Notes: generated from the sequence alone by a model not told the origin. A stretch of 64,000 bases of DNA from Aedes albopictus (GCF_035046485.1 NC_085137.1:19001346-19065345); one strand, 5' to 3'; counted from the stretch's first letter, positions 23,166 to 35,114 are shown. Numbers and translations are program-made.

Positions 23166-23465
23166 GTGCACCCAGCGTTAATTTTTAACTAGTTTTTTTA
23201 TATATTATTTGAAACTTATGTACGATCAGGCATTAGTAAAAAAACATGCAGTATTTTCAATGGAACTTGTACGTCAAAAATCTCAAAAAATGGTTTCCTT
23301 TTGCAAGTTTCGAAAACCGATAAAATATAAACATTCGAGATAACAATGGTTAGGACCATTTGACCTTCCCGGGCCGCTTGGCAAATTTTGAGGCTGAAAG
23401 TCAGTTTTTACAGAAAAATAATGAAATAAAATCAATGAGGAAGGTTTATGGAAATTAAAATTATA

Positions 23466-23680
23466 CAGTATTGTTCCGATTTTATCACGCCCCTTTTCAA
23501 AACTGCTTTCAAATATTCTATAAAATCTATTCGCATTTTAAATATTTTTATCGTCGTAAAACGCGCCTTCAGCATTCATCTTGAAGAAGAGGGGAAGCAC
23601 TTGCTCTCAAATGTAACAGCAAATTAATGAAAAATGAACGACTGACACGCGAAGGGCGTGATAAAATCGGAACATTACTG
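23466..23680. mobile_element. Mariner-type MITE, 215 bp
   Basis: Flanked by TA (23464-23465, 23681-23682). Ends are CAGTATTGTTCCGATTTTAT from 23466, and the inverse of CAGTAATGTTCCGATTTTAT ending at 23680. The TA target and CAGT ends fit Tc1/mariner. Non-coding. Confidence 0.8.
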
Positions 23681-23829
23681 TATTACATCTAACATAGAAT
23701 CGTGATGAATATTGTTTTCAGTGTAATATTTTTTTTTCTAACAGTCCACCAAATATCCAAAAACATTCTCGAAGACATCATTTCAATCCAACAAACCGTT
23801 TTCGAGATATTTTTTTAAGAAAAAAAAAT

Positions 23830-24490
23830 AGATTTGTTAACACATTTTTATTAAAAATTAGGTGAAGAAAAATGGTTGTGTTGATGCAAAAATTAATGAA
23901 TTACGAAGACGTGTGGGCCGAAGCGCATTTCACCTGCGCGGCGGTGGCGTAAGTAGTAATATAAGGCAGTGGCGGTGGCGGCGACGCCAGCGTTACGCCA
24001 CACGCTCTGTTCAGCGGCGGCGTAATCGGCGTGTTTTTTTTTTTATTTTCATGAATTTCTACTGCCTAATCCTTGAAACTACAGTTTTCGGCTACCATGT
24101 ACGAAAGGTTTGAATGTAAGGAAATATGGGGTTGAAAAAACTATGCCTGTAAGAACTTTTCTATACATTTTAGAAAGAACTTTCTCAAGTTCAACAAAAA
24201 GTTAATAAAGGATTCCTCTAAGTAGAAATTCCCAACGTGTCTTCCAAGGATATTTTTTCATTGTAGTGCAGTCGTGATAAAATCAGAGCTGGTTGCTCAG
24301 GTTTTTTCAAATCTCAGTGCCCTTGCGTTCCTTGGCGTACAATCGGTCTTAGTTTTATTATCATAAAAAAAAATACAACGTATTTAAAAATTATGTGACA
24401 ATTTTACCACTTCCTAAAAATAAAATATAGCAAGTTCATTGGCCTTGGACCAAGGGGTTGCTAGGAGGTTCCGGATGAAATTTCTCCAAT
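23830..24490. other. Unassigned DNA
   Basis: GC-rich GGCGGTGGCG runs at 23,940-24,030, otherwise AT-rich. No gene recognised. Confidence 0.4.
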
Positions 24491-24646
24491 AACACAGCCT
24501 AACAAAAACTAACTTTTGGTCTGTCTCAAGAGCAAACTTATGTGTCTCTGACAGATTTTGGGCCGCTGAATCCGAATCCGGGCTCATATTTGCTCCAGCA
24601 CGTCACAATAATAAGCTTTACCCTAATTTATAGGACAAAATATGCG

Positions 24647-25114
24647 TGTTAGCGCATCACACGAACGGCGTTGTCTAGGCGCGCTTCCCAGACAACCAGT
24701 CATCGTATAAGATGTTGCATAAGATGTTAAAGTGGAGGCGATATGCGTACATTTTACATGCGCCTAAATGGAGGCAGGCACGCATAAGGCCTCCACTTTA
24801 TCATCTTATGCAACATCTTATACGATGACTGGTTGTCTGGGTTACCCACAGCAGCGGCGCAGTGGTTTACATTCAATTCAGCTAGTTATGCGTCCCCTTT
24901 CATGCACTGCTAGCAACAAGCAGCCAGACGACTATTGTACCAGTCGCACTGGGCTGCGTGGTGCTAGCCCGTCAGCGCATCGCACATTGTGGCGATACGC
25001 ATTCAAATGTTTGTCCGTACTAAACCTGAAGTAATTGAAAGTAATTCGTTCTTTCTCGAGTCCCTCGGGAGAATAAGTACACAACGTGGGGCCTATCAAC
25101 CGCTGGACGAAACA
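24647..25114. mobile_element. Insertion inside the left arm, 468 bp
   Basis: Absent from the intact right arm, where TATGCG joins directly to ATTTTGGGCTTT. Here ATGCG appears on both sides (24642-24646 and 25115-25119), a candidate 5-bp target duplication. It contains a strong hairpin at its left side (24687-24841). Confidence 0.65.
24687..24841. repeat. Long hairpin, about 60-bp arms
   Basis: CCCAGACAACCAGTCATCGT... at 24687 is the reverse complement of the sequence ending at 24841. The arms continue through ATAAGATGTTGCATAAGATG and a GTGGAGGC block, leaving a loop of about 30 bases. It may be a small MITE. A hairpin transcript is possible, but nothing shows one is made. Confidence 0.75.
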
Positions 25115-25182
25115 ATGCGATTTTGGGCTTTTTGACTGCCAGCAATAAAGCATGGAAATATTTTTTTTTAACAATCGAAAGG

Positions 25183-25420
25183 TAAATTGGTCAATTAACA
25201 TCTAAATTAACGACTCATGCAAAATATTTAGTTTTACCAAATCAAATTTGACGGATTTGAGCATTTTATGTTAGTAAGTAAACTTGCACGCAACTTTTGG
25301 AGGGTGACTTGTATGGGAAATATCGTACCTAACATAAATCGCTTAAAAATATCAAATTCGATTTGGTAAAACGAAATATTTTGCATGAGTCGTTAATTTA
25401 GATGTTAATTGACCAATTTA
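25183..25420. mobile_element. Foldback MITE, 238 bp
   Basis: Inverted arms TAAATTGGTCAATTAACATC... and the reverse ending at 25420, each about 65 bp, followed by weaker pairing inward. The intact right arm of the host element lacks it, so it is a second, separate insertion. Confidence 0.75.
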
Positions 25421-26228
25421 GAGTATGCGGCAGGAAAAAATGCGAAAGTGTTTCTCAACTTCAAACCTCATTTTCGTCCATTTGACATTAACCAATCTAT
25501 GTTTCAACGTTCCATGATCTATAATAGGCTAGTTTTCTGAAAAGTTAATTAAAAAATTTCCCATTTTGGTCACTAACCTTTACAGGGCGGCGCCTGAAGA
25601 TGAAGACAACCAGAATTTTCAAACCGCAGAAAATCACACAGGTCGCTAAATTTCGCATCTGATAAAACACAATTTTTGATTTTCTCTACAATATCATCAA
25701 ATATATGTACTTATTCCATCTGGTATGTGAAACTACATGGCTCTGGATCAGTGTTGTCTGGTTGTTCATCGAATTTGAGCTAATTTTGTTACTGTATATA
25801 GTCATTTTGTTTAATGACCATTGGGCGCGCAGTTTATTGAAATCCGCTTATTAGGCCTACATTATTACATGTTGAACATCAAATATGTTCATTTTTATTT
25901 TTCAGTGCTAGAATATAGACATTGACTGATACACTGTCAAGAAAAAATAGTCATATATATCGCATATTTAGCGTAATAGTGCCTTGAACTTTTCGCATTT
26001 TTTCCTGCCGCACCCTGTACTCTTTGATTGCTTAAAAAAAATATTTCCATGCTTAATGGCTGGCAATCAAAAAAGCCCAAAATCGCATATTTTGTCCTAT
26101 AAATTGAAGTACAGTTCAAAATTGTGACGTGCTGGAGCAAATCTGAGCCCAGATTCGCATTCAGCAGCCCAAAATCTGTCAGGGACACATAAGTTTGCGC
26201 TTGAGACAAAAAAATGATGCGCTGTGTA

Positions 26229-26630
26229 ATTTATGAAAGAACTAGCTGTCCCGGCAAACTTTGTCTTGCCAAGCTGCGGTGGTTTGACAACTGTTGGTCA
26301 TCGTAGCAACGCACTCTAGATTGATTTAATTTCGATCACGCTGAATTTCTTCCCGGCCCATAAGAAAATCAGTATTTTCACTATTTCCATGCTTTTTTAA
26401 ATGATTTTCGTAGCTTTTTGTACATATAAACACAGCCACCACGAATACGAACCGAACCATGCAAGAGTCATGTCGATCGGTTCATTCGTTCTTGAGTTTT
26501 GTTGCCTCAAAGGAACTTCAAACTCATTTTTATATATATAGATAATGTACAAAAAGTTATTCGGATGAAACTTCTGGATGAAATATTTTTTTATGATACT
26601 GCTCTGCAATTATTGCAGAAAATCTTTTTT
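26229..26630. repeat. Unclassified dispersed-type repeat
   Basis: Starts with AGCTGTCCCGGCAAACTTTG and ends with TTTTTATATATATAGAT, both of the style of widespread insect repeats. Coding content absent. Family not determined. Confidence 0.35.
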
Positions 26631-28690
26631 ATGAGTTCATCAAGAGTTTCTTCCAGAAATTCAGTTTGTTTTTATTCCAGAATGCTTTTCAAAGTTGTTG
26701 TTAGAATTCCTCGAAAGGTTCCTTCAGAAAGTTTTCTGTACATTCCACTGTTTTTAAGGATTTTTCCGGGCATTTCTTCAGAAATAACTCTAGAAAATTT
26801 TCAAGAGATTCTTCTGAAAGTTACCGCAAGGGAGTTTCCCGGAAGTTCCTCAGATATTCCTTTAGGGGTTGCATCTCTTGGGATTTTATAAGGCCTTTCT
26901 TCAGAGATTCTTTCAGAAATCTTGCTGGGACCCTCCAGGAATCCCCTTAGAGATTCGTTAAAGAAAACCTTCAGAATTCTCTTAAGGATTTGTTTTCTTG
27001 GCGTTTCACGGGGAATTACTGCAGAGCATTCTTAAAATTTACAGGCATTCCTTCAAAAAATCATTTTTTTTAGAAACTTCTTTTGGAAATTTCTTCAAGA
27101 ATTTATCCCGATTTGTTCTATATTTCTGCAGTTAAATTTTCCTGCGAAAATTCATCACCTCAGAAATTGCTCCAGGCATTTTTGTCCACATATATCTATC
27201 AGACATATTAGAAGAAATTCTTTCAAGAATTCCTCCACACGTATCTCCATGAGTTCTTCCAGAGTTTGCTTAAGAACAGCCCCCAGGAATCCTTTCAGAA
27301 ATTTATTTAGAGATTAATTCAAGAATGCACGGATTACCGCAGAAACCGCTTTGAGGACTCCTTCAGAAATCTCTCCGAGTCTGGAATCAGAAATTCTTCA
27401 AAGATGTCCTCTGTAAACCTTATTAGGGATTTTCACAGAAACTTCTCCAGGAATTTTTCTTTCATTTCCTATAAAAGTCGCTCATAAAACCATCCTTAGA
27501 ATTTCTCCAAAGCCACCTCCTGGAGCTACCCAGGAGCACCCTTCAACAATCACTTAGGAAATTCAGAAAGTTTTGTTTAGGAATCTCTTCAGGAAATTTG
27601 AAAAAGATTCTTTTTGCAATTTGCAGAGGTATTTTCAGAGACTCCATCAGAAATTCTCTCGTAACCGTTGATGATTTTTTTTATTAAATTATTTATGTAA
27701 TTTCATAAAGTACTTCCTAAAAATCTATGGAAAAATATCTGAAATAATTCCTAGACTAATATATGAAGGAATCACTGGAGATACCTTCGAAGGAACCGCA
27801 TGAGACATACTAAAAAAAAAAATTAGTGACCCATGACGAAATTTTTCAATGGATTTCTGGAGGAATTAAGAACCCTTTCCTTTAGGAGTTCCGGAGGAAC
27901 TCGAGAACGTATTTAAAAAAAATCTCTGAGGGAATGTGTGGAGAAACATTTAGGGTTCTGTAAAGATTTTCAGAAAAATCTCACGAGAAGCTTCCAAATC
28001 CATTTCTGTAAAAATTCTAGGAATTATTTCTGAAGAAAATTATAAATATTTTAAAGAATTCGAACAAAAACTCCGGAAGATATCCTTGGAAAAAATCACT
28101 GTATGAATTTCTATAGAAATCTCTGGAGGAATATCTGTTGAATACTAGAAAAATTTGAAAGAATTTCAGGAGAAATTTCTGGGGACATTTCTTGAAGAGA
28201 TTCATTGAAGAATATCTGAAAGAACTCATAGATAACTTTATAAACAGAATTCCTGGAGCTATTCTGAAGAGAGAACGCCCAAAAATAACGTCACGCTTTG
28301 TGGAAGGCTCAGCAAATTAAGGCAATTCAAACACAAACATCAGGGGTGCCATACAAAAAGTGTTTCACAAGGAGTAGGGGGTTGAAAATGGACAACCTTT
28401 TCGTGACCTAAAGTATGGATTTTCTATAAGGAATCAATAATTGATTAAATTATTTGGAAAATTTATGAGCGGACTTGACGCATTCCTAAACAATATTTTT
28501 GAAGGACTTTTTGGAAGATTATTTGATCGCTTTTAGAATGTCTGAAATCCCTGGGTGGTTCTCCGAAGAATGCCCGGAGAAATTTCAGAGGTTCAGAGGT
28601 TCATTTAGAGAAATTTCAAAAAGAAATTCTGGAGAAATTCCTGAAGAAATTCAAGGATAACTCTGAACGGAATCTCTAGAAGAACCTCTG
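26630..28690. repeat. 12-bp satellite, degenerate block 5
   Basis: Loose TTCCAGGAATTTCTTCAG-type repeats with many indels, in one orientation to about 27,650 and the opposite after about 27,720. Some non-satellite pieces are mixed in (28,260-28,560). Clearly older or faster decaying than the blocks at 13-17 and 45-51 kb. Confidence 0.6.
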
Positions 28691-28969
28691 AAAAAAAAAA
28701 TGAATTACATAAAATATTATTACTGCTGAAATACGACTATATTGTTGACTCTCTTAGTTAACGGCTACGCAGTCTTGGGATTTAAATAACGAGTTGCATC
28801 ATTCACCCGACGTGTTTTCTTCAGGGGGAAAATAATTTCTATCGTTAGGCATTTCTCGTACACAAAAGTCTACTCAAAGGCTATATGTTTACTCAAAAAG
28901 AGAATTTTCGATAAAAGGCTCGGAGGGTCGAGTCTCATATACCAATCAACTGAGTTGTGTATGTGTGGA

Positions 28970-29750
28970 GATCAGAAATTCCACGATATCAGTCCAAAAT
29001 TCAAGATGGCTACCTAAAATCCAAGATGGCGGCTCCAAACTCAAAATGGCGGTTGTTTAATGAAGTTTTAGGCTCTAAAACCATGCAATATGGGTATATT
29101 TTGAAAGGAGAAGATATCCGGAGTCCTGAAATAATGACCAGAAAAACCAAGATGGCAGTCTGAAATCCAATATGGCGGCTCCATTTTCAAGTTGGTGGCT
29201 GTTTAATGGAGTGTTAGGCTCTAAATCCATGCATTATAGGTATATCTGTTACGGAGAAGATGTGCGGACTCCAATAATGATGACCATAATGTCCAAGATG
29301 GCGTTGTAAAATCTAAGATGGCGATTCAACATTCAAGATGGCGAATATTTAATGGAGTTTTAAGCTCAAAACATGCAATATGAATATTTTTGGTATGTCC
29401 GGAGTCCAAAAATGACGACCAGAATATCCAATATAGCGGTCAAAAATTCAAAATAACGGCTTTAAATTCAAAATGGCGGCTGTGTAATGAAGTTTACAGC
29501 AAATAAATCATTCTATATGGGTGTAATGAAAGGACTTCCGGAGTCTTAAATAGCAACCAGAATAACCTAGATCTATCCAAGATGGAAGCTATTCATAGAA
29601 GTTTTAGGTTCTAAAACCATTCAATATGGGTATATTTGGTATGCGTATGGGGAAGAAGTCTGGAGTCCAAAAATGACGACCAGAATTTCCAAGATGGCAG
29701 ACTGAAATCCATAATGGCGCTCAAAATTCAAGATAGCGGCATTTTTTAAG
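28970..29750. repeat. Tandem array, about 146-bp unit, with YY1/Pho-like motifs
   Basis: Units share a TTTAATGGAGTTTTAGGCTC block, CATGCAATATGGGTATAT, an AGAAGAT..CGGAGTCC block and two or three AAGATGGCGGC motifs. The GGCTCTAAA marker is at 29071, 29217, 29362, about 29497 and 29607 (spacings 146, 145, 135, 110). About 16 intact or near AAGATGGCGGC motifs lie within 780 bp. A single further unit ends the window at about 63,920. Confidence 0.8.
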
Positions 29751-31490
29751 AATTTAGGACTCAAAAATCAGAAGCCAGATAAACTATATGATTTCTGGCG
29801 CCATGAAATGGATTTTTGTTAAACGTATGAAAGTGCGATAGTTATTAACATGTCATTTCAGTTTTGTTAAAATGCTTCCTCGAAGGCACGAGAAGGACGC
29901 GCGGTGGATTAATTAGGTTTTTTTTAATTGTTTTATTTAACTGTAACTGTCTCTTTTTTGTCGTTTTTGGTACATGACTTCGGAATCACTTTTAGTTTTG
30001 GCAATGAAAAAAATGAATTCCTCAAAAATACCCCTTGAAAGTTCTGCACAAGACGTCTATGAAGAATGGCAAACGAATTTTCAAAAAAATATTCCGGAAC
30101 ACACGTAGAAAATTTAGGTATATGTACATTGTCCGAGATACAAGAATGCATTGCGTAATTGTCGCCATTTCTGAAAATTTGAGAATTTATAAGATATTCA
30201 TTAGCTAACAAGAAAATCAGTTAAAATGTTTCGTGATGAGTGAGCATTAAATAGTGTATTGAATACATGTTCTTAAAAATGTTACAAAATTCGCTATAAG
30301 TTGAACAAAAATATCAATTTCCATAGGAGTTTAACTAGGAATAGAAAAATTGTATTAAACTTTTGCTCGAGTAATTCTACTATTTCCTAGAAAACGTCTT
30401 CAGTTCGCATGGGCCCGTAAGAGCGCACACACAAAACGTACATCGCAGTGCACCCTGTCTACGGTAAATTCTCTTAGTCTACCCGCCATGCAAACCTGCT
30501 GAGAGAGATCGCCTCTCCAGCAAACCACCTGACACTCAGTAACTGCCATCGCTGCAAAGAGCGTGTCATTATGGACGCGATAGCAAGCTTCTTCGTATCA
30601 CTAATTCGTTTTTTGGCAGTGTTGAGATAATTCCATATTCAGAATTTGAATGCCACACTGGGCCGCAATTCAAATTTTCATGAATAGTGATGCCCGGGAA
30701 CCTATTTAAAACTCAATTTAAAGTTGGTATGGTATGGAAATGATTTGTTGAATCACCCCTCGTCGGGTTTTGTACTGGTTGGAGATTTCAAGCAGTTGTC
30801 CAGCTTTTGAAGATCAAAAAAAAATTTTGTAATTGATTTTAGGTATCAAAAAAATTTAAAAATAGCGACCCAGAAAACAAAACTCTCTCACATAAAATTT
30901 AAAAACTAATTGTATCATTCCAGAATAGACAAAAAATGGTCATATTTCAAGATATTTCTAGTTATCCTAAAAGCTTATATTTTAGAAAAGCCATGAGCCC
31001 TTTCCTAGTAACCGCCACTGCTCGTCTGACTGAAATTCCTAAAAGACAATTTTAGTGCCAGTCCTAGTTGAGCCAAATGCTTTTCGGAAAGAACCACCAT
31101 TAAATGACTCCATTCGGTTTGGTAATTCAGTGCTTTGGTTTGGTTTAGTGCAAAGTGCATTTTTCCTGTCTGGCTGGCTGGCAAATGCAGTACAAAGAAT
31201 GAGTGAATGCTGACTGCTTTGGAAAATTTCCTTAGGCTTTTTTGCAACCATCTATCTACCCATGCAATGAAAACCCATGAAAGGGCCGGCCGAACTTTTC
31301 TTCTCAGTTGGCTGCTTTGGTCCCGGTGCTTTTGCACACTTGCCTATTATTGTTTGCCAACACATACAGTCAGTAGTGTCTGTCTGTCTGCACTGCCCAG
31401 CTCTGCATGCAGAAAGATGCAGTTGTAAAATTAGAGGATTTATGTTCCAACAGTTTCGCTCCAATAAAGCTCTGCCCGACACTCTTCTAT
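29751..31490. other. Unassigned intronic DNA
   Basis: AT-rich, with a more balanced stretch at 30,400-30,600 and 31,000-31,490. Small open frames on both strands overlap and have no recognisable domains. Confidence 0.45.
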
Positions 31491-31653
31491 GGGGCTGTCC
31501 ATTAATTACGTAAGGGAAATTTTACGATTTTTCGACACCCCCCCTTGTAAGATTTTTTGTATGAGAACCCAAATATTTTTGTATGGCGCGTAAGATTTTT
31601 CAAACCCCCCCCCCCTCTCCCCATAAACCCTTACGTAATTAATGGACAGCCCC
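31491..31653. mobile_element. Foldback MITE with GGGGCTGTCC ends
   Basis: Arms GGGGCTGTCCATTAATTACG... from 31491 and the exact inverse ending at 31653, about 27 bp each. The loop carries C-runs. This end sequence is familiar from widespread arthropod MITEs. The flanks share TAT, possibly a 3-bp target duplication. Confidence 0.75.
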
Positions 31654-33390
31654 TATAGTGGAGAGCAGATGCAGATGTTGTTGTTTTGTTGCCTTTCGCA
31701 CACACACTCTGAACTAATATTAGGGCTGTTTGTTGGTACATGTTCATAAATTACTGATCTATTGCGCTGATAGGATTACGGTGTTTCTCGGCTCGTGTGT
31801 CTTTCTCTTTCGGGAAGGAGCAGGTGGGCATGGTCGGCAGCGCGGCGGTCTGGCAAGGAAACGGCCGCTTTTGATGCAGATTGAACAGGAAACAGTAACA
31901 TTGTTAATTTGCTTTAATGGGTTTTCTTGTGAAACAATAGTCAGATGAGTGGGAGGGGTGCTGGTTTGTCAGGGTTGTGGTCGGGTGTTGTTGTTGCTGC
32001 GCACGCGATGATATATGGCATGTGGTTTGAGATGTTTTGTTTTGCGGAAACGAATGTTTCATATCTGTATCTGCTCTCTGACATCCAGTTTTCGCCCACA
32101 ATTTTGGAAATGGTTCTCTAATACAGTGGTAGGACGTACGCTTCTGAAAAAGCATGCAGCGTGCCCAACTGACTCTGATTTTTTGCAACAGTTTCTTAAG
32201 ATCAAATTTTATTGTTGAAAGACACGTAACTTCCAATATTTAAATGTGTATATTATTAACAGGCTTTGTTAAAAAGTTTTGATGTTGCTGCACTGCAAAT
32301 GTTAATTACAATCTGCCATTTTTAGACGACAATATTTCCGGAAAATTAGAAAAAAAAACGCTAGTCAATGAAGGTAATCAGAAATTGATGATGCAATCGC
32401 TCGCCCACTGCTAGCTGCGTCTAAGAAACTTCTTGTGAATTTCGGAGTCGGAATGTTGTAAATGGTTGTAACACAGGTTCGCTTAGGTCGTGGACTGCCG
32501 GTCGATGAACGCAGATTGCATAGTTATAGGCGTAAGTTACTTTTCAGATGAATTATGTTTATCAAATTGAGATAAATCGTTAACATCAAAAGATTGAGTG
32601 AGAGGTGAACCAGCGTCTGGCTGGAAGCCTCTTTAATAAAGAAAAAAAAAAAGATTGAGAACGCTGTTTCAAGGAAATGAATGTACATTGATCAACATTT
32701 TTAATGACGTTCCCTCATAACCTAATTCCCTTAGTCTGCCCATGATGGCCATTGTCTAGTAAAGTTCCGCCACACTCACTCGGTTCTCTATTCCGTTGTT
32801 GTGAATTGGCTCGGAAAAGCCTATTATTACCGTCCATCCATGCTAAGGACCGTCGCCATCGTTGCTCCACCAATTTGCCATCCCATACTTCACTTGAATG
32901 ACTCGGCCGTGGTTTGTACCCGATTTCTTTGGGGAGCCCAATTTATGGGTCTACTTCTCGACAGACAAAAGCGTATTATTGCTGGTCGGCAGTGGTACTC
33001 GTCGTAACATTTTTCACTTCGTTTCACTCGTAGGGCTTGTAGCTCAGCTTTCGGAACTATAAATTAGCTAAACTGGTTCCAGCAAGAGAAATACAGAGAA
33101 AAAGTTCTTCCAAGCGGAGCGAGTGGATTGTTGGAAATTTCGAATCATTTATCTCCTTGGCTGCGTGACTTGAGTTCTGGGTTGCGGAGATTGTGTCCAC
33201 CACCAAAAACATCTTAACTATGCGAAATGTTTCATAATAAGATCTTAATTATAGATAATTACCACCACTGACTGGCTGCTGGAAGGTCCCGCACCATCAT
33301 AAGCCTCCAGTTTCCCAGCGGTCCAATCAAGAGGAGAGGCAGCATAAATATCTCACCAACTCACCGCAAGAAATAATAAAAGCGACTTAC
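31654..33390 (-). other. mthl1 intron, right end, with a SINE-like tail
   Basis: Intron immediately downstream of exon 2. A retroposon-like 3' end (GCCTCTTTAATAAAG then A-run) lies at about 32,615-32,655. A 55-bp segment at 32,357-32,412 (ending ATCGCTCGCCCAC) is shared with 33,740-33,795. No further GPCR exon was found. Confidence 0.5.
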
Positions 33391-33607
33391 CTATCATTGT
33401 GCATGCCGGACCGGTTATCGTCTCTCCGGACAGCTGAACGATGGCCAGGAAGAGGTCCCCGATCAGCAGGCACGCAACGTAGTGCGTCTGACAGCGCCAG
33501 TGCAGTACGTGATGCTGCGAGGTCACCAGATAGCCGGTGGCCAGGGTCGCCCCGAGAAATATGACCGAAACGAGCAGGCCGGCGGCGTACAGAGCAAAGC
33601 GGACATC
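33391..33607 (-). CDS. mthl1: Methuselah-like GPCR, coding exon 2 (TM1-TM2)
   Basis: A 217-bp exon. On the minus strand it begins after a pyrimidine-rich tract and CAG (acceptor at 33608-33609), and ends before GTAAGT (33385-33390). It enters in phase 0, fitting exon 1, and leaves in phase 1 (72 codons plus one base). The product begins DVRFALYAAGLL. It gives a hydrophobic TM1 of about 25 residues, a short cytoplasmic loop with HHVLHWRCQTHYVACLL, then TM2 and a loop ending in GPACTMI. The Cys there is probably the conserved residue at the top of TM3. The HWRCQTHYVACLL block and TM order match the insect Mth-like 1 group of family B-type receptors. No later TM exon lies in the window. The symbol is by resemblance; another Mth-like paralogue is possible. 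Confidence 0.85.
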
Positions 33608-33801
33608 CTGCGGGAAAAAGGGAAAGAAAAAAGTCAATTGTTTAGTAATTATCGATTGGTTATTTGGAATTTTAAAACTAAGGTCTAATTTCAGATTGAG
33701 ATTGATTGAGTAGTTGGATTCTTCTATATTTAGTCGAGAATGCTAGTCAACGAGAGAAATAGCGAGGAAATGACGATGTAATCGCTCGCCCACTTTTTTT
33801 C

Positions 33802-34017
33802 GTGGAGCTTCGTAGCCGTGCGGTTAGGTTCACCAAGCTTTGAGTCGCACCGTGTTGTGGGGTGGGGGTTCGATTCCCGCTCCGGTCGATGAAATTTTTC
33901 ATAAGAATAGTTTCTTCTCCGTATCCACTGGTACATGCTTCGTTTGTTCCTTGTCTAGTATTAAGTTTCGTTCAGTCTGTACAGTCTCTGGTTCAAAACG
34001 GTGTCCGTGTCTTTTTT
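33802..34017 (+). mobile_element. tRNA-derived SINE
   Basis: Head with box A-like TAGCCGTGCGGTTAGG (from about 33813) and box B GGTTCGATTCCC (about 33868-33879). An unrelated body follows, ending in a T-rich stretch near 34,017. A true tRNA is excluded because there is no matching acceptor stem. The segment just upstream (33,740-33,795) recurs at 32,357. Confidence 0.7.
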
Positions 34018-34207
34018 TAGGCGTCTTCACGAGCAGGGATGAGAAATGTCATGATAATGTCATCTGATGACTAAGGTCGCTGATCTTAGTTCTTACTTTA
34101 TCCAATCTTTATGTTTATCGAAGATACCATTAACTTTCCATTACTAATCGGTATTATCGATTGATAATGTTCGAGGATGAAATTTTACACAGAAAATGAT
34201 GGAAATA

Positions 34208-35114
34208 CACGGTGTTCAATAAGTTCGGATACACCATATAACTTGAATTGATTTCAGATCTGTAATTCAGATTTTCAAAGTAAATGTATTTATTGAAAGG
34301 TCATATAACACTGATCAAATGCAGCATATGGTTTTGAAAAAAGTCTTTTTCTACTTTTTTTTATAAGCTTTAGATGTATCTAAAGTTTGTTAGCTCCGGC
34401 ACGCTGGAAAATTTTTCGAAATGTTGCTCATGCTACAGAAGTCTAAAACGTTGACTTTTGAGTTTACATCTCACTATACTTAATTTAAATAACTAAATTA
34501 ATAGACAAAAGTTTCACACTGCTGATTCAGCGATGATTTGGCGATAAATTTGCAAGTTTAGTCAAAATGTTCCTAAATCTATGAAAAAGGCATAAATACA
34601 TTATCTAAAGCCAATTTTGGTCAAAATTTGCCAAAATAGGGATGTAATCAAGTTTTGGAAAAGATAATTATTGGTTAAACTAAGATATAACGCAGCCTTG
34701 CTTTTTTACAAAACAAAAAATCATTAAACCCGGTACAACGACAATTTTAGCAATTTTAAAGATCAAGTTAAATGACTCCGTACTTCACCCAATCTGAATC
34801 TTATTGATTATTTCGTATAGTCATGATTGCTACCACTAATGCTGAGGACAACAACCTAATTTGATTTAACTTAACACCATTACTCAATAAAAACTAGACG
34901 ATATACCAATGAAAGACGCACGTGCCGGCCGAAAGAAACTTGAGACACATTTGCAATTATTGCAAAAGGATATAGGACAGTTTATTTTAAAACATATACT
35001 GAATTTTATCAGTATTATGTGAGCTTTCAATTAAAACATTCACTTTGCAAATCTGAATTACAGATGGGAAATAAATTCAATTTTATTGTGTATCCGAACT
35101 TATTGAACACCGTG
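34208..35114. mobile_element. Mariner-type element, 907 bp, non-coding
   Basis: Flanked by TA (34206-34207 and 35115-35116). Ends are CACGGTGTTCAATAAGTTCG and its inverse. The inverted similarity extends about 100 bp inward, with CTGTAATTCAGATTT in both arms. No transposase motif is recognised in the interior. Confidence 0.82.

Larger units (their letters stand above)
21241..23825. mobile_element. Inverted-repeat element, about 2.6 kb, with nested repeats
   Basis: Arms of about 140 bp are inverted copies: CTCGAAAACGGTTTGTTGGA at 21259 onward, and its reverse complement near 23787-23810. Both arms also carry an ACATCTAACATAG block at their inner ends. Inside lie a 71-bp minisatellite, a MITE, a retroposon-like segment and a mariner-type MITE. 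No transposase frame is recognised. Confidence 0.6.
24492..26228. mobile_element. Large inverted-repeat element with two nested insertions
   Basis: The ends are long inverted repeats. The left arm runs from ACACAGC at about 24492 through GACAGATTTTGGGC, GCTCCAGCACGTCACAAT and TTTATAGGACAAAATATGCG. The right arm repeats all of this in reverse, ending about 26228. Comparison of arms shows the left arm is broken twice, by 24647-25114 and by 25183-25420. No transposase frame seen; superfamily not determined. Confidence 0.75.
1..33390 (-). other. mthl1: mthl1 intron 2, at least 33 kb, open to the left
   Basis: Starts with GTAAGT at 33385-33390 (minus). The exons encoding TM3-TM7 were looked for as hydrophobic minus-strand frames and not found, so the intron runs past base 1. 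Everything annotated left of 33,390 would be intronic. An alternative is a broken or mis-assembled gene; the 500-N gap shows assembly here is imperfect. Confidence 0.65.
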
